Source: Buttiauxella gaviniae (GTDB taxonomy: Bacteria > Pseudomonadota > Gammaproteobacteria > Enterobacterales > Enterobacteriaceae). From it: 64,000 nucleotides of DNA. The number at the start of each line of letters is the position of its first letter. Position 1 is the first letter of the stretch. The DNA lies in NCBI RefSeq assembly GCF_040786275.1, contig NZ_JBFMVT010000002.1, positions 310,001 to 374,000 of the forward strand. Reading direction: 5' to 3'. Positions 25,802 to 33,558 of the stretch are shown one piece after another. Under the pieces are notes generated by a model. It worked only from the letters and a program-made list of their open reading frames with translations. It was not told where the DNA came from and did no database searches. A program made the position numbers and the translations under genes.

Positions 25802-27452
25802 TGCTGTTTATCCATTGTTTTAACACTTCAGCCACGCGCTCGGTTTCGCTTTGCGCCAGCGTCTGTAAGAATTCCACTTTCGTTTCAAGCCCTGAACTTT
25901 GCGGCGGGAGATTATCCTCAACCTGGAAGGAGGACTTCGGCAATGCCTGCACCAGAGAGTCGTCGTCGCTGGAGGTATCGCCTTCCAGTAATACGCCGCT
26001 GTTTTCTGCTTCCAGAGCGGAAATCTGCCGCTCCGGGGAGGTGCTGTAACGACGCGCCAGAGGGCGCACGCCGAGCAGCAATAACAGCAGCGCCAGGAAG
26101 CCGATCCCGCCCATCTGACCCCAATCGCGAATATCCGGGTCCTGCCACCATTTGATTAACGGCGTATCCAGGGCATTCGTTGGGGTAAAGACCATCCGAT
26201 CAATGGTCAGGGAGTCCCCACGTTTCGCGTCCACTCCGGCGGCATCGGCAATCAATTTATTCAGCGCGGTAAATTGTTCCGGCGTCCACTTCGCAAGCGC
26301 CGGGGCATCCTGGTTTAGCACCACGGCGATGCTCATTTTTTCAAGCGTGTAAGACGGATGGCGGATATGGCGAACGTCGCGATCGTAAGCGTATTTACGC
26401 TGCGTCTGGCTGCGGCTGGAGAGCGCTTGCGGGTTCGTTGTGGAGGTTGTCGATGCGGCTGGCGCTGCCCCAGGCTGGCCCGCAGCAGCAGGCGCAGCGG
26501 TTGGCGCGCGGTTGCTCAGCGAACCCGGAATGCCCATCGCCATTTCGTCGGTGGTGTTTTCCTGATTCACGCTTTCGTCGCTAATGCGCGGATCGCCTGC
26601 ATAGCGCTCCTGCGTCTCTTCGATGGCGCTAAAATCTACCTTCGGCACAACACTTGTGCGGAAATTACCCTGCCCGACTAACGAGTTGAGCAGGTTAGCA
26701 ATGTTCTTTTCGGTTTCGCCTTTGATCTGCTGGCTGATGTCGCGAACTTTGCTGATACCCGCAATCTGGCTGCTGCCGGTTTCAACCCCTTCGGACAAGA
26801 GATTGCCGTTTTGATCGACAACGCGCACTTCGCCTGCATTCAGGCCCGGCACGCTTCCGGCGACCAGTTGCACAATCGCCAGCACCTGCTGGTCGTTAAG
26901 CTGTTTGCCAGGACGCAGGCGCACCATAACCGAGCCGCTGCTTTCCGGTTGGTTGGTCAGCACGAATGAGCTGGACTCCATCAGCCCCAAATGCACCCGC
27001 GCGGATTCCACCGGGTCGAGCCCCATGATGCTTTGCGCCAGTTCGCCTTCGATGCTGCGTTTGTAACGTACGTTCTGGATGAACTGGCTGCTGCCGAGAA
27101 GCTCGTCTTTATCCATAAGCTCATAGCCGCCAGGCATGATCGCGGTCACGCCCTGCTCCGCCAGCGCCATGCGCGCTTTCGCCAGTTTGCCGTTGTCCAC
27201 CATGATGATGCCGCTGGCAGGGTCGATTCGATAATCAATCGCCTGGCTGCCGAGCACATCAACAACTTGTTTTACCGGAATATTTTCCTGAGAACCAAAC
27301 AGAGCGACATAGTTGTGGTTGGTCATCCACAACGAGGTGACGATGGCGCTGGCGAGGACCAGCCCCGCCGCCCCCAGGAGCATGTTTTTTTTATTTCCCG
27401 TTAACCCTGTTTCGAAGTTCATCGGGAATTTTTGTTTTAATTTATCAATCAC
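25758..27452 (-). CDS. fliF: MS-ring protein FliF
   Basis: 564 residues. It has two membrane helices (about 25-45, and about 445-465 within 'MGGIGFLALLLLLLGVRPL'), a ring-building YscJ/FliF domain between them ('VDVLGSQAIDYRIDPASGIIMV', 'ALAEQGVTAIMPGGYELMD'), and a cytoplasmic C-terminal tail that binds FliG. Ala/Pro/Thr linker at about residues 320-350. Confidence 0.96.
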   Translation of the reverse strand: MIDKLKQKFPMNFETGLTGNKKNMLLGAAGLVLASAIVTSLWMTNHNYVALFGSQENIPVKQVVDVLGSQAIDYRIDPASGIIMVDNGKLAKARMALAEQGVTAIMPGGYELMDKDELLGSSQFIQNVRYKRSIEGELAQSIMGLDPVESARVHLGLMESSSFVLTNQPESSGSVMVRLRPGKQLNDQQVLAIVQLVAGSVPGLNAGEVRVVDQNGNLLSEGVETGSSQIAGISKVRDISQQIKGETEKNIANLLNSLVGQGNFRTSVVPKVDFSAIEETQERYAGDPRISDESVNQENTTDEMAMGIPGSLSNRAPTAAPAAAGQPGAAPAASTTSTTNPQALSSRSQTQRKYAYDRDVRHIRHPSYTLEKMSIAVVLNQDAPALAKWTPEQFTALNKLIADAAGVDAKRGDSLTIDRMVFTPTNALDTPLIKWWQDPDIRDWGQMGGIGFLALLLLLLGVRPLARRYSTSPERQISALEAENSGVLLEGDTSSDDDSLVQALPKSSFQVEDNLPPQSSGLETKVEFLQTLAQSETERVAEVLKQWINSNERNNAATAATKQD

Positions 27453-27461
27453 ATTGCAACC

Positions 27462-27824
27462 TTACACAGCCATGTTCAGCACTTCGTCGAGGGCAGAAGT
27501 GAGCTTATTGCGCACCTGCACCATCGCCGAAAAAGCAACGCCGGCTTTTTGGCTTTCCACCATCGCACCGGTTAAATCATCGCTGTAGCCCATTTCGACC
27601 GCGGTCTGTTTCGCCGCAGCCGTATGCTGCATGGCATCCACACCGTTTACGGCTTCATTCATCATTTGGCTAAAAGAACCCGATGCGGAGGAGACAGACA
27701 TTGCGCCCCCGAGGTGTTGCGCGGGCGCAATGATCCCTTGTGAGGCCACCATGGCGCTTTGCTGCAGTTGTTGCAGCATCGAAAGTTGTGCAGGGGAAAC
27801 GGCAAGCGCCTGAATTTTATCCAT
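27462..27824 (-). CDS. fliE: Basal-body protein FliE
   Basis: 120 residues. The C-terminal FliE motif 'FSQMMNEAVNGVDAMQHTAAAKQTAVEMGYSDDLTGAMVESQKAGVAFSAMVQVRNKLTSALDEVLNMAV' is complete. FliE joins the MS ring to the rod. It follows lafK by 31 bases and precedes fliF by 9. Confidence 0.94.
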   Translation of the reverse strand: MDKIQALAVSPAQLSMLQQLQQSAMVASQGIIAPAQHLGGAMSVSSASGSFSQMMNEAVNGVDAMQHTAAAKQTAVEMGYSDDLTGAMVESQKAGVAFSAMVQVRNKLTSALDEVLNMAV

Positions 27825-27855
27825 TTAGTCTTTCTTCCTTTGAAACTTTATGAGG

Positions 27856-28896
27856 TCAGGCGTAGCAGCCCATATCAATTCCATCGCCGCGCATGGAGGC
27901 CAGGCGATAACGCAATGCCCGTGGCGTGATGCCCAGCGATTGCGCGGTTTGTGATTTATTGCCGTTGTGTTGTTTAAGTAAATCAATGATGTACTGATAT
28001 TCAGCCAATCGACCGTGGACTTTCACGCCGCGAATGGCATCCGTCACGGGAGTCACAGGTTTGACATTCTCGACCCATGAATTAAGCGCAGGCGGTTCAA
28101 TATGATTCACCGTCAGGGCTAAATCACAGGCGTGAATGACTTCCCCGCCGCTCAGAATAAGCCCGCGCTGGATGACGTTTTCCAGTTCTCGGATATTTCC
28201 CGGCCATGAATATTTTAATAATGCAAAGCGTGCATCGTCGCTGAGCGTTTTATTGACAGCATGCCCCGCCTGGTATTTCTTTATAAAATTCAAAGCCAGC
28301 GGGATGATATCTTCTGGTCGCTCGCGCAGGGGGGAAACATGAATAGGCACCACGGCCAGACGATAGTATAAATCCTGGCGAAAACGGCCTTCCGCAATTT
28401 CGGTAAGCAAGTCTTTATTGGTAGAGGCGATAATACGAATATCGAGAGGGATTTTTTTATGGCTTCCCAGGCGTTCCACTTCTTGCTCTTGCAATACGCG
28501 CAGTAATTTAGCCTGCAGGCTAAGCGGCATATCGCCAATTTCATCAAGCAATAATACGCCGTTATTTGCCAGCTCAAATTTACCCGGCATGCTGCTCACG
28601 GCCCCGGTAAAAGCGCCTTTAACGTGGCCGAATAAAATAGATTCCAGCATCGTCTCAGGAATTGCCGCGCAGTTTACCGCAACATAGGGCGCATTTTTAC
28701 CCACGCTATAATGATGAATGGTGCGGGCAATACACTCTTTACCGGTTCCTGTTTCACCGGTAATAATCGTCGCAACATTAAATTCGGCAACGCGCCGCGC
28801 CAGATTAAAGGCATTTACACTCGCAGGCGCATGGGCGATAAAGCTGTGGTTATCTGAGAAGTTATCCTGAGTGACGCTATCCATATCTGTGCCCAC
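27856..28896 (-). CDS. lafK: Sigma-54 activator LafK, AAA+ and HTH part
   Basis: About 340 residues are readable in this frame. AAA+ domain: Walker A 'ITGETGTGKE', sigma-54 contact loop 'GAFTGAVS', Walker B 'LLLDEIGDMP', arginine finger region 'RFRQDLYYRL'. The C-terminal Fis-type HTH is 'GNKSQTAQSLGITPRALRYRL'. The only starts are GTG at 28896 and ATG at 28884. Neither has a Shine-Dalgarno sequence, and the frame opens from a TAA at 28912-28914. Coding-like sequence continues upstream in the neighbouring frame (see 28908-29057), so the N-terminal domain has probably been split off by a one-base loss. LafK activates the early lateral flagellar operons; the flgB sigma-54 promoter fits. Confidence 0.88.
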   Translation of the reverse strand: MGTDMDSVTQDNFSDNHSFIAHAPASVNAFNLARRVAEFNVATIITGETGTGKECIARTIHHYSVGKNAPYVAVNCAAIPETMLESILFGHVKGAFTGAVSSMPGKFELANNGVLLLDEIGDMPLSLQAKLLRVLQEQEVERLGSHKKIPLDIRIIASTNKDLLTEIAEGRFRQDLYYRLAVVPIHVSPLRERPEDIIPLALNFIKKYQAGHAVNKTLSDDARFALLKYSWPGNIRELENVIQRGLILSGGEVIHACDLALTVNHIEPPALNSWVENVKPVTPVTDAIRGVKVHGRLAEYQYIIDLLKQHNGNKSQTAQSLGITPRALRYRLASMRGDGIDMGCYA

Positions 28897-28907
28897 AAGT
28901 ATTTCGT

Positions 28908-29057
28908 CGTATTAATGAAGACCTGAATAACCGGTCGACCTTCCTGGTCACTTAATACGCAAGTAATCAAAAGAATGTTGGATTCAAAATCCTGATAAGA
29001 ATTTTCCTGACTGAAGTATACCCATTTGCTTAAACTTGTATCCTCATTAATCCACAT
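28908..29057 (-). pseudogene. Probable N-terminal segment of LafK in a shifted frame
   Basis: From ATG at 29057 a frame runs with normal-looking protein sequence, including 'WVYFSQENSYQDFESN' and 'LLITCVLSDQEGRPVIQVF'. It then stays open to 28815 as implausible sequence inside lafK. Adding one base near 28912 would join it to 'YDEILVGTDMDS' in the lafK frame, making a protein of about 390 residues. No slippery heptamer is apparent, so a mutation or sequencing error is more likely than programmed shifting. Confidence 0.5.
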
Positions 29058-29108
29058 TAAAGAACAATTAACAAAACCAAGAATAAATACATTACAAATC
29101 ATCAAGTT

Positions 29109-29125
29109 AACAATTAATTTACCAA
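29109..29125 (-). promoter_or_regulatory. Weak sigma-54-like site upstream of lafK
   Basis: Reading leftward, TTGGTAAATTAATTGTT: GG, 10 bases, GT where the consensus has GC. It lies about 50 bases before the ATG at 29057. The spacing is right but one key base is wrong. Confidence 0.3.
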
Positions 29126-29355
29126 GATTAATCAACAAAAAACTTAAATAATTAATGCATTAATAAGCCCCTTTCACTTGAACTCAACATACGCTAACGA
29201 CATACTTTACGACCGTAATATTATGCTCAATACGTAAACTGGCGACGGTGTCACACGCTAATCATGATGCCCGGAATGCACTATTTAATTGCCAGAAGAA
29301 CACCAAATTTTAACGAAGTGTTTACGTAAGCACACTGAATGATAATGGATAGATC
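29126..29355. other. AT-rich intergenic region between lafK and fliM
   Basis: About 230 bases without a gene, separating divergent operons. I found no -24/-12 element for fliM on the forward strand, although GG and GC dinucleotides occur at other spacings. Confidence 0.5.
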
Positions 29356-30234
29356 ATGCAGAATGCATCGCAAAGAATTCGTGTTTATCAGGCAAATGAT
29401 TGCCCTGAACTCACGCGACTGGACGTCAGCAAACTAGGCCGGGCTTATCATAAGATACCCAAAATTATCAGCGCTCAATTTGATAACATTGAAGCCAGGC
29501 TGGGTATTTTCTTTCTAAAGAAATACCGCCTCAATGCCCTGCTGCATAACATGACATTTGATATTGATTGTCATTGCAAAAATGCACAAATTTTTTCCAC
29601 GCCGCATGGCAGTATTGGCTTCGATATTAATCGAAAGTTTTTACTGAGCATTCTGCATACCTATTACGGGCTGAGCAAAGAAGGCAATCCTGTCTCTTTA
29701 GATCTCACTCAATCGGTAACCAAAACAGAAGAGCGTTTAAAAATAAAACTTGGCCATGAGCTGTTACAGCTAATCATGGTAAAGGAGATATTAAATGAAA
29801 CGCTGGAGCTGAAAAACGATTATACCTCCGTCATTCATCAGTGGCCTTATACGGTTCGCTTTTGGCTGGAAGGTTATGATGAATATTGTTTTTCAATTTT
29901 GTTGGATGCCCATCATGTTGATTTGCTGCTCGCCAGTTCGCGTGCAGAAAATGAAAGCAATGAGCCGCAGGTAAAAAACCTCTCTTCTGAACAGATTGAG
30001 CATATGTTTACCAATATGCCGTTGACCTTAACGGGCCGCCTGGTATCCATCAACCTGACCGTTGCTCAACTTTTAAATATCGGACCGGGGGACATTATTC
30101 CCGTTTCGCTAAATGAACCGTTGCCGGTTTTTATTGAAAATGAACAGATTTTTAGCTCAGTCGTCGCTGAAGAACGAGGACGGTTATATCTATCTGAATT
30201 TAATGATAAGACGCCAGAGATGAAGTATGAGTAA
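29356..30234 (+). CDS. fliM: Motor switch protein FliM, without CheY-binding peptide
   Basis: 292 residues versus about 334 in E. coli. The middle CheC-like domain and C-terminal SpoA domain ('MPLTLTGRLVSINLTVAQLLNIGPGDIIPVSLNEPLPVFIEN') are present, and it pairs with fliN by an 8-base overlap. The N-terminus lacks the LSQxEIDALL peptide that binds phosphorylated CheY, and a TAG lies two codons before the ATG in frame, so no longer start exists. The lateral rotor may therefore not switch in response to CheY. Confidence 0.9.
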   Translation: MQNASQRIRVYQANDCPELTRLDVSKLGRAYHKIPKIISAQFDNIEARLGIFFLKKYRLNALLHNMTFDIDCHCKNAQIFSTPHGSIGFDINRKFLLSILHTYYGLSKEGNPVSLDLTQSVTKTEERLKIKLGHELLQLIMVKEILNETLELKNDYTSVIHQWPYTVRFWLEGYDEYCFSILLDAHHVDLLLASSRAENESNEPQVKNLSSEQIEHMFTNMPLTLTGRLVSINLTVAQLLNIGPGDIIPVSLNEPLPVFIENEQIFSSVVAEERGRLYLSEFNDKTPEMKYE

Positions 30235-30619
30235 TCAAAATGACCTGTCCATTGATTTTAATCTGGACGAAATCGATTTACCGGAAGCTGCGGGACAAGA
30301 AGCTGAAGTTGCCGCCCCCAAACCTGCTGAACAGGCGGCGACCGAAAGCCGCAGCGAACAACTGCGCAAAATGGCGCTGTTTAGCCGCATTCCTGTCAAT
30401 CTGACGCTGGAAGTGGCGTCGGTCAGTATTTCATTGGCTGAGCTGATGACCATCACCAACGATAGCGTGATTGAGCTGGATAAAATGGCGGGTGAGCCGC
30501 TGGATCTCAAGGTCAACGGCATTCAGTTCGGTAAAGCCGAAGTGGTGGTGCTTAACGATAAGTACGGCCTGCGTATTATTGAATTTAGCAACCATGATTT
30601 AGGCAAACTGACGCAATGA
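30227..30619 (+). CDS. fliN: Motor switch protein FliN
   Basis: 130 residues. An acidic, Ala-rich N-terminal third is followed by the SpoA domain ('LFSRIPVNLTLEVASVSISLAELMTITNDSVIELDKMAGEPLDLKVNGIQFGKAEVVVLNDKYGLRI'). It forms the lower C ring and docks FliH. It overlaps fliM by 8 bases and fliP by 4. Confidence 0.95.
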   Translation: MSNQNDLSIDFNLDEIDLPEAAGQEAEVAAPKPAEQAATESRSEQLRKMALFSRIPVNLTLEVASVSISLAELMTITNDSVIELDKMAGEPLDLKVNGIQFGKAEVVVLNDKYGLRIIEFSNHDLGKLTQ

Positions 30620-31377
30620 GCCGTATTTTTCGCGGTGGTAGCCTGGGGTTACTGCTATTAACCGGGCTGCTTATTTCACCGCACCTGCTGGCGGCAAACG
30701 GGGATATTACCCTGCTGAGCACCACCAGCAACGGCACGGGCCAGGATTACAGCGTCAAGATTGAGATTTTGATTCTGATGACCCTGCTCGGCTTGCTGCC
30801 GATCATGGTGCTGATGATGACCTGCTTTACCCGCTTTATTATTGTGCTGGCGATTTTGCGCCAGGCGCTGGGTTTACAGCAGAGTCCGCCGAACAAAATC
30901 CTCACGGGTATTGCGCTGGCGCTCACCATGCTGGTTATGCGCCCGGTCTGGACCACGGTTTATGACCAGGCCATTGTGCCGTATCAGAATGATGCTATTA
31001 CGCTAAAACAAGCGCTGAGCACCGCCGAGCAGCCGCTGAAGAAATATATGCTCGCCCAGACCAGCAAGACCTCGATGGCGCAAATCATGACTATCGCGGG
31101 GGAGAAAGGCGATCCGAATGAAATGGATCTCAGCATTGTGGTTCCCGCTTTTGTGCTGAGCGAGCTGAAAACGGCGTTCCAGATTGGCTTTATGATTTAT
31201 ATCCCGTTCCTGATTATTGACCTTATCGTGGCCAGTATTCTGATGGCGATGGGGATGATGATGCTTTCGCCGCTGATCGTTTCGCTGCCGTTCAAGCTGA
31301 TGCTCTTTGTGCTGTGCGACGGCTGGAATCTGATTGTTAGTACGCTCACAACCAGCGTACAGGGAGTGTCAGGATGA
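30616..31377 (+). CDS. fliP: Flagellar export gate protein FliP
   Basis: 253 residues. A cleavable signal peptide ends 'HLLA'. Conserved 'LMMTCFTRFIIVLAILRQALGLQQSPPNKILTGIALALTML' and further helices follow. With FliQ and FliR it forms the core export channel. There is no FliO gene between fliN and fliP, as in other lateral systems of this type. Confidence 0.96.
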   Translation: MSRIFRGGSLGLLLLTGLLISPHLLAANGDITLLSTTSNGTGQDYSVKIEILILMTLLGLLPIMVLMMTCFTRFIIVLAILRQALGLQQSPPNKILTGIALALTMLVMRPVWTTVYDQAIVPYQNDAITLKQALSTAEQPLKKYMLAQTSKTSMAQIMTIAGEKGDPNEMDLSIVVPAFVLSELKTAFQIGFMIYIPFLIIDLIVASILMAMGMMMLSPLIVSLPFKLMLFVLCDGWNLIVSTLTTSVQGVSG

Positions 31378-31646
31378 TGACCATGGATACCGCCGGCGAA
31401 ATTATGTCCGGCGCGATTATGCTGGTGCTGGTCATCTCCGTGGTGGCGATTATCCCTAGCCTGTTGGTCGGGTTGGTGGTGAGTATTTTCCAGGCAACCA
31501 CGCAAATTAACGAACAAACGCTGAGTTTTTTGCCGCGCCTGGTGGTCACACTGTTGGTTCTGGTGGTGGCGGGAAAATGGATGTTAGTGAAACTGTCTGA
31601 TTTCACGATTGAGATTTTTCACCAGGCCGCGCGGTTGGTTGGCTAA
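31374..31646 (+). CDS. fliQ: Flagellar export gate protein FliQ
   Basis: 90 residues with two membrane helices. 'AIIPSLLVGLVVSIFQATTQINEQTLSFLPRLV' is the FliQ signature. The first ATG overlaps the fliP stop; ATG codons one and three codons later are alternatives. Confidence 0.95.
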   Translation: MMTMDTAGEIMSGAIMLVLVISVVAIIPSLLVGLVVSIFQATTQINEQTLSFLPRLVVTLLVLVVAGKWMLVKLSDFTIEIFHQAARLVG

Positions 31647-31651
31647 ACCCT

Positions 31652-32425
31652 ATGGGCTTTGACATTCCGACGTTGATCGCTCCATTGATGGCTGCTTTCC
31701 TGCCGTTTGTGCGCATTCTTTCATTTATCCATTTCAGCCCGGTATTCGATCAACGTTCCATTTCGCGACGGATAAAGATTGGTCTTGCCCTCGTGCTGAC
31801 GATGGTGATCTCCCCGATGCTGCACAATCCTGTGGTGCTAACGGAGCTGCTTTCCATGCGCAGCCTGTTGCTTATCGGGGAGCAGATCCTGTGGGGCTTT
31901 CTGTTTGGCGCGATGCTGCAACTGGTGTTTGTCGCGTTGCAGACCGCGGGACATATTCTTTCGATGAATATGGGGCTGGGGATGGCGGTGATGAATGACC
32001 CGAGCAACGGCAACTCCACAACGGTGATTTCACAAATTATCTTTGTTTACAGCGTGCTGCTGTTCTTCACCATGGATGGGCATTTGCTGCTGGTGACAAT
32101 CCTGTTTAAAAGTTTTACCTACTGGCCGATGGGCCAGGCGATCACCACGCTTACGCTACAAACCCTGGTGCAAAGTCTGGGCTGGCTTATCTCTTCGGCG
32201 GTGTTAATCGCGCTGCCAACCGGCTTTGTGATGCTCATGGTGCAAGGTTCGTTTGGCTTGCTTAACCGCATCTCCCCTACTCTTAACCTGTTTTCATTAG
32301 GCTTTCCCATCAGCATGTTATTCGGCCTGCTGTGTCTTGGATTGATGGTAAGCAATATTCCCGATCACTATCTCAGCCTGACGAATTATATTCTCGGCAA
32401 ACTTGATGCCATACGGATTTACTGA
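31652..32425 (+). CDS. fliR: Flagellar export gate protein FliR
   Basis: 257 residues with about six hydrophobic helices and the FliR pattern 'LVFVALQTAGHILSMNMGLGMAVMNDPSNGNSTTVISQI'. It overlaps flhB by one base. Confidence 0.95.
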   Translation: MGFDIPTLIAPLMAAFLPFVRILSFIHFSPVFDQRSISRRIKIGLALVLTMVISPMLHNPVVLTELLSMRSLLLIGEQILWGFLFGAMLQLVFVALQTAGHILSMNMGLGMAVMNDPSNGNSTTVISQIIFVYSVLLFFTMDGHLLLVTILFKSFTYWPMGQAITTLTLQTLVQSLGWLISSAVLIALPTGFVMLMVQGSFGLLNRISPTLNLFSLGFPISMLFGLLCLGLMVSNIPDHYLSLTNYILGKLDAIRIY

Positions 32426-33558
32426 TGTCTGGCTCAGGAGATAAAAGCGAAAAGGCCACGCAGGGGAAACTGCGCAAAGCCCGTGAAAAAGGCGATATTC
32501 CCCGTTCGAAAGATCTCACCATGGCGGCAGGGTTAATCACCTCCCTGATTGTCCTGATGATGTTTTTCCCGTTCTATCGCAGCCTGGTGCAGGACTCTTT
32601 TGTCTCCGTCACTATCGTTGCGGGCAAACTGAATGACGATGCTGCGCTCGAGCATTTTCTGATGCACCACGTCTGGCTGCTGCTGAAGTTTATTTTGACG
32701 CTGGTCCCTATTCCGGTGGTCTGCATCATCTCAACCTTCGTGCCGGGCGGGTGGATCTTTACGCCAAACAAACTGCTGCCCGATTTCAAAAAGATAAGCC
32801 CAATTAGCGGCCTGAAACGCATGTTCTCCAGCAGCCACTATGTTGATGTCCTGAAAATGCTGTTGAAATGCAGCGTGTTAATGGCGGTTTTATGGTCGCT
32901 CATTCAGGACAATTTGACCTCATTATTGGCTTTGCAACATCTGTGGCTGGTGCAAGGGATTGAAGAAGGGCTGGTGATTTTACGCCAGTCATTCTGGTGG
33001 CTGTTGGGCGTTATCGTGGTTTTCGCTTTTATAGATGTGCCGTTATCCATTTTTATGTTTATGAAAAAGATGCGTATGACCAAGCAGGAAGTGCGCGATG
33101 AGCATAAAAACAACGACGGTAACCCGCAGATCAAAGGGCGTATCCGCCAGTTACAACGGCAAATGGCGCAGGGGCAGATTAATAAAGTCGTGCCTACTGC
33201 AGACGTGATTCTGGTTAACCCGACCCATTACGCCGTGGCGCTGAAATATGACCCCAATAAAGCGCAAGCGCCTTTTATTATCGCCAAAGGTATCGATGAT
33301 ATTGCGCTTTATATTCGTGAAGTCGCCGCCCAGCATCAAATTGAAGTGGTGGAGTTCCCGCCGCTCGCCCGCGCAATTTATTACAGCACGCGTGTTAACC
33401 AGCAAATTCCTTCCCAGTTATTTCGCGCCATCGCTCACGTCCTCACCTACGTGATGCAGATTAAAGAGTGGCGTAATGGACGCAGCGATTATAAGCCGCA
33501 ACTGAATAAGCATATGGACATCCCAAAAGAGGTAATCAAAACAGATGGCAAACGGTAA
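32425..33558 (+). CDS. flhB: Flagellar export switch protein FlhB
   Basis: 377 residues. Four membrane helices are followed by the cytoplasmic domain with the autocleavage motif NPTH (in 'VILVNPTHYAVALKYDP', near residue 265). FlhB switches substrate class on a signal from FliK. It opens with the charged 'EKATQGKLRKAREKGDIPRSKDL'. It overlaps flhA by 14 bases. Confidence 0.97.
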   Translation: MSGSGDKSEKATQGKLRKAREKGDIPRSKDLTMAAGLITSLIVLMMFFPFYRSLVQDSFVSVTIVAGKLNDDAALEHFLMHHVWLLLKFILTLVPIPVVCIISTFVPGGWIFTPNKLLPDFKKISPISGLKRMFSSSHYVDVLKMLLKCSVLMAVLWSLIQDNLTSLLALQHLWLVQGIEEGLVILRQSFWWLLGVIVVFAFIDVPLSIFMFMKKMRMTKQEVRDEHKNNDGNPQIKGRIRQLQRQMAQGQINKVVPTADVILVNPTHYAVALKYDPNKAQAPFIIAKGIDDIALYIREVAAQHQIEVVEFPPLARAIYYSTRVNQQIPSQLFRAIAHVLTYVMQIKEWRNGRSDYKPQLNKHMDIPKEVIKTDGKR

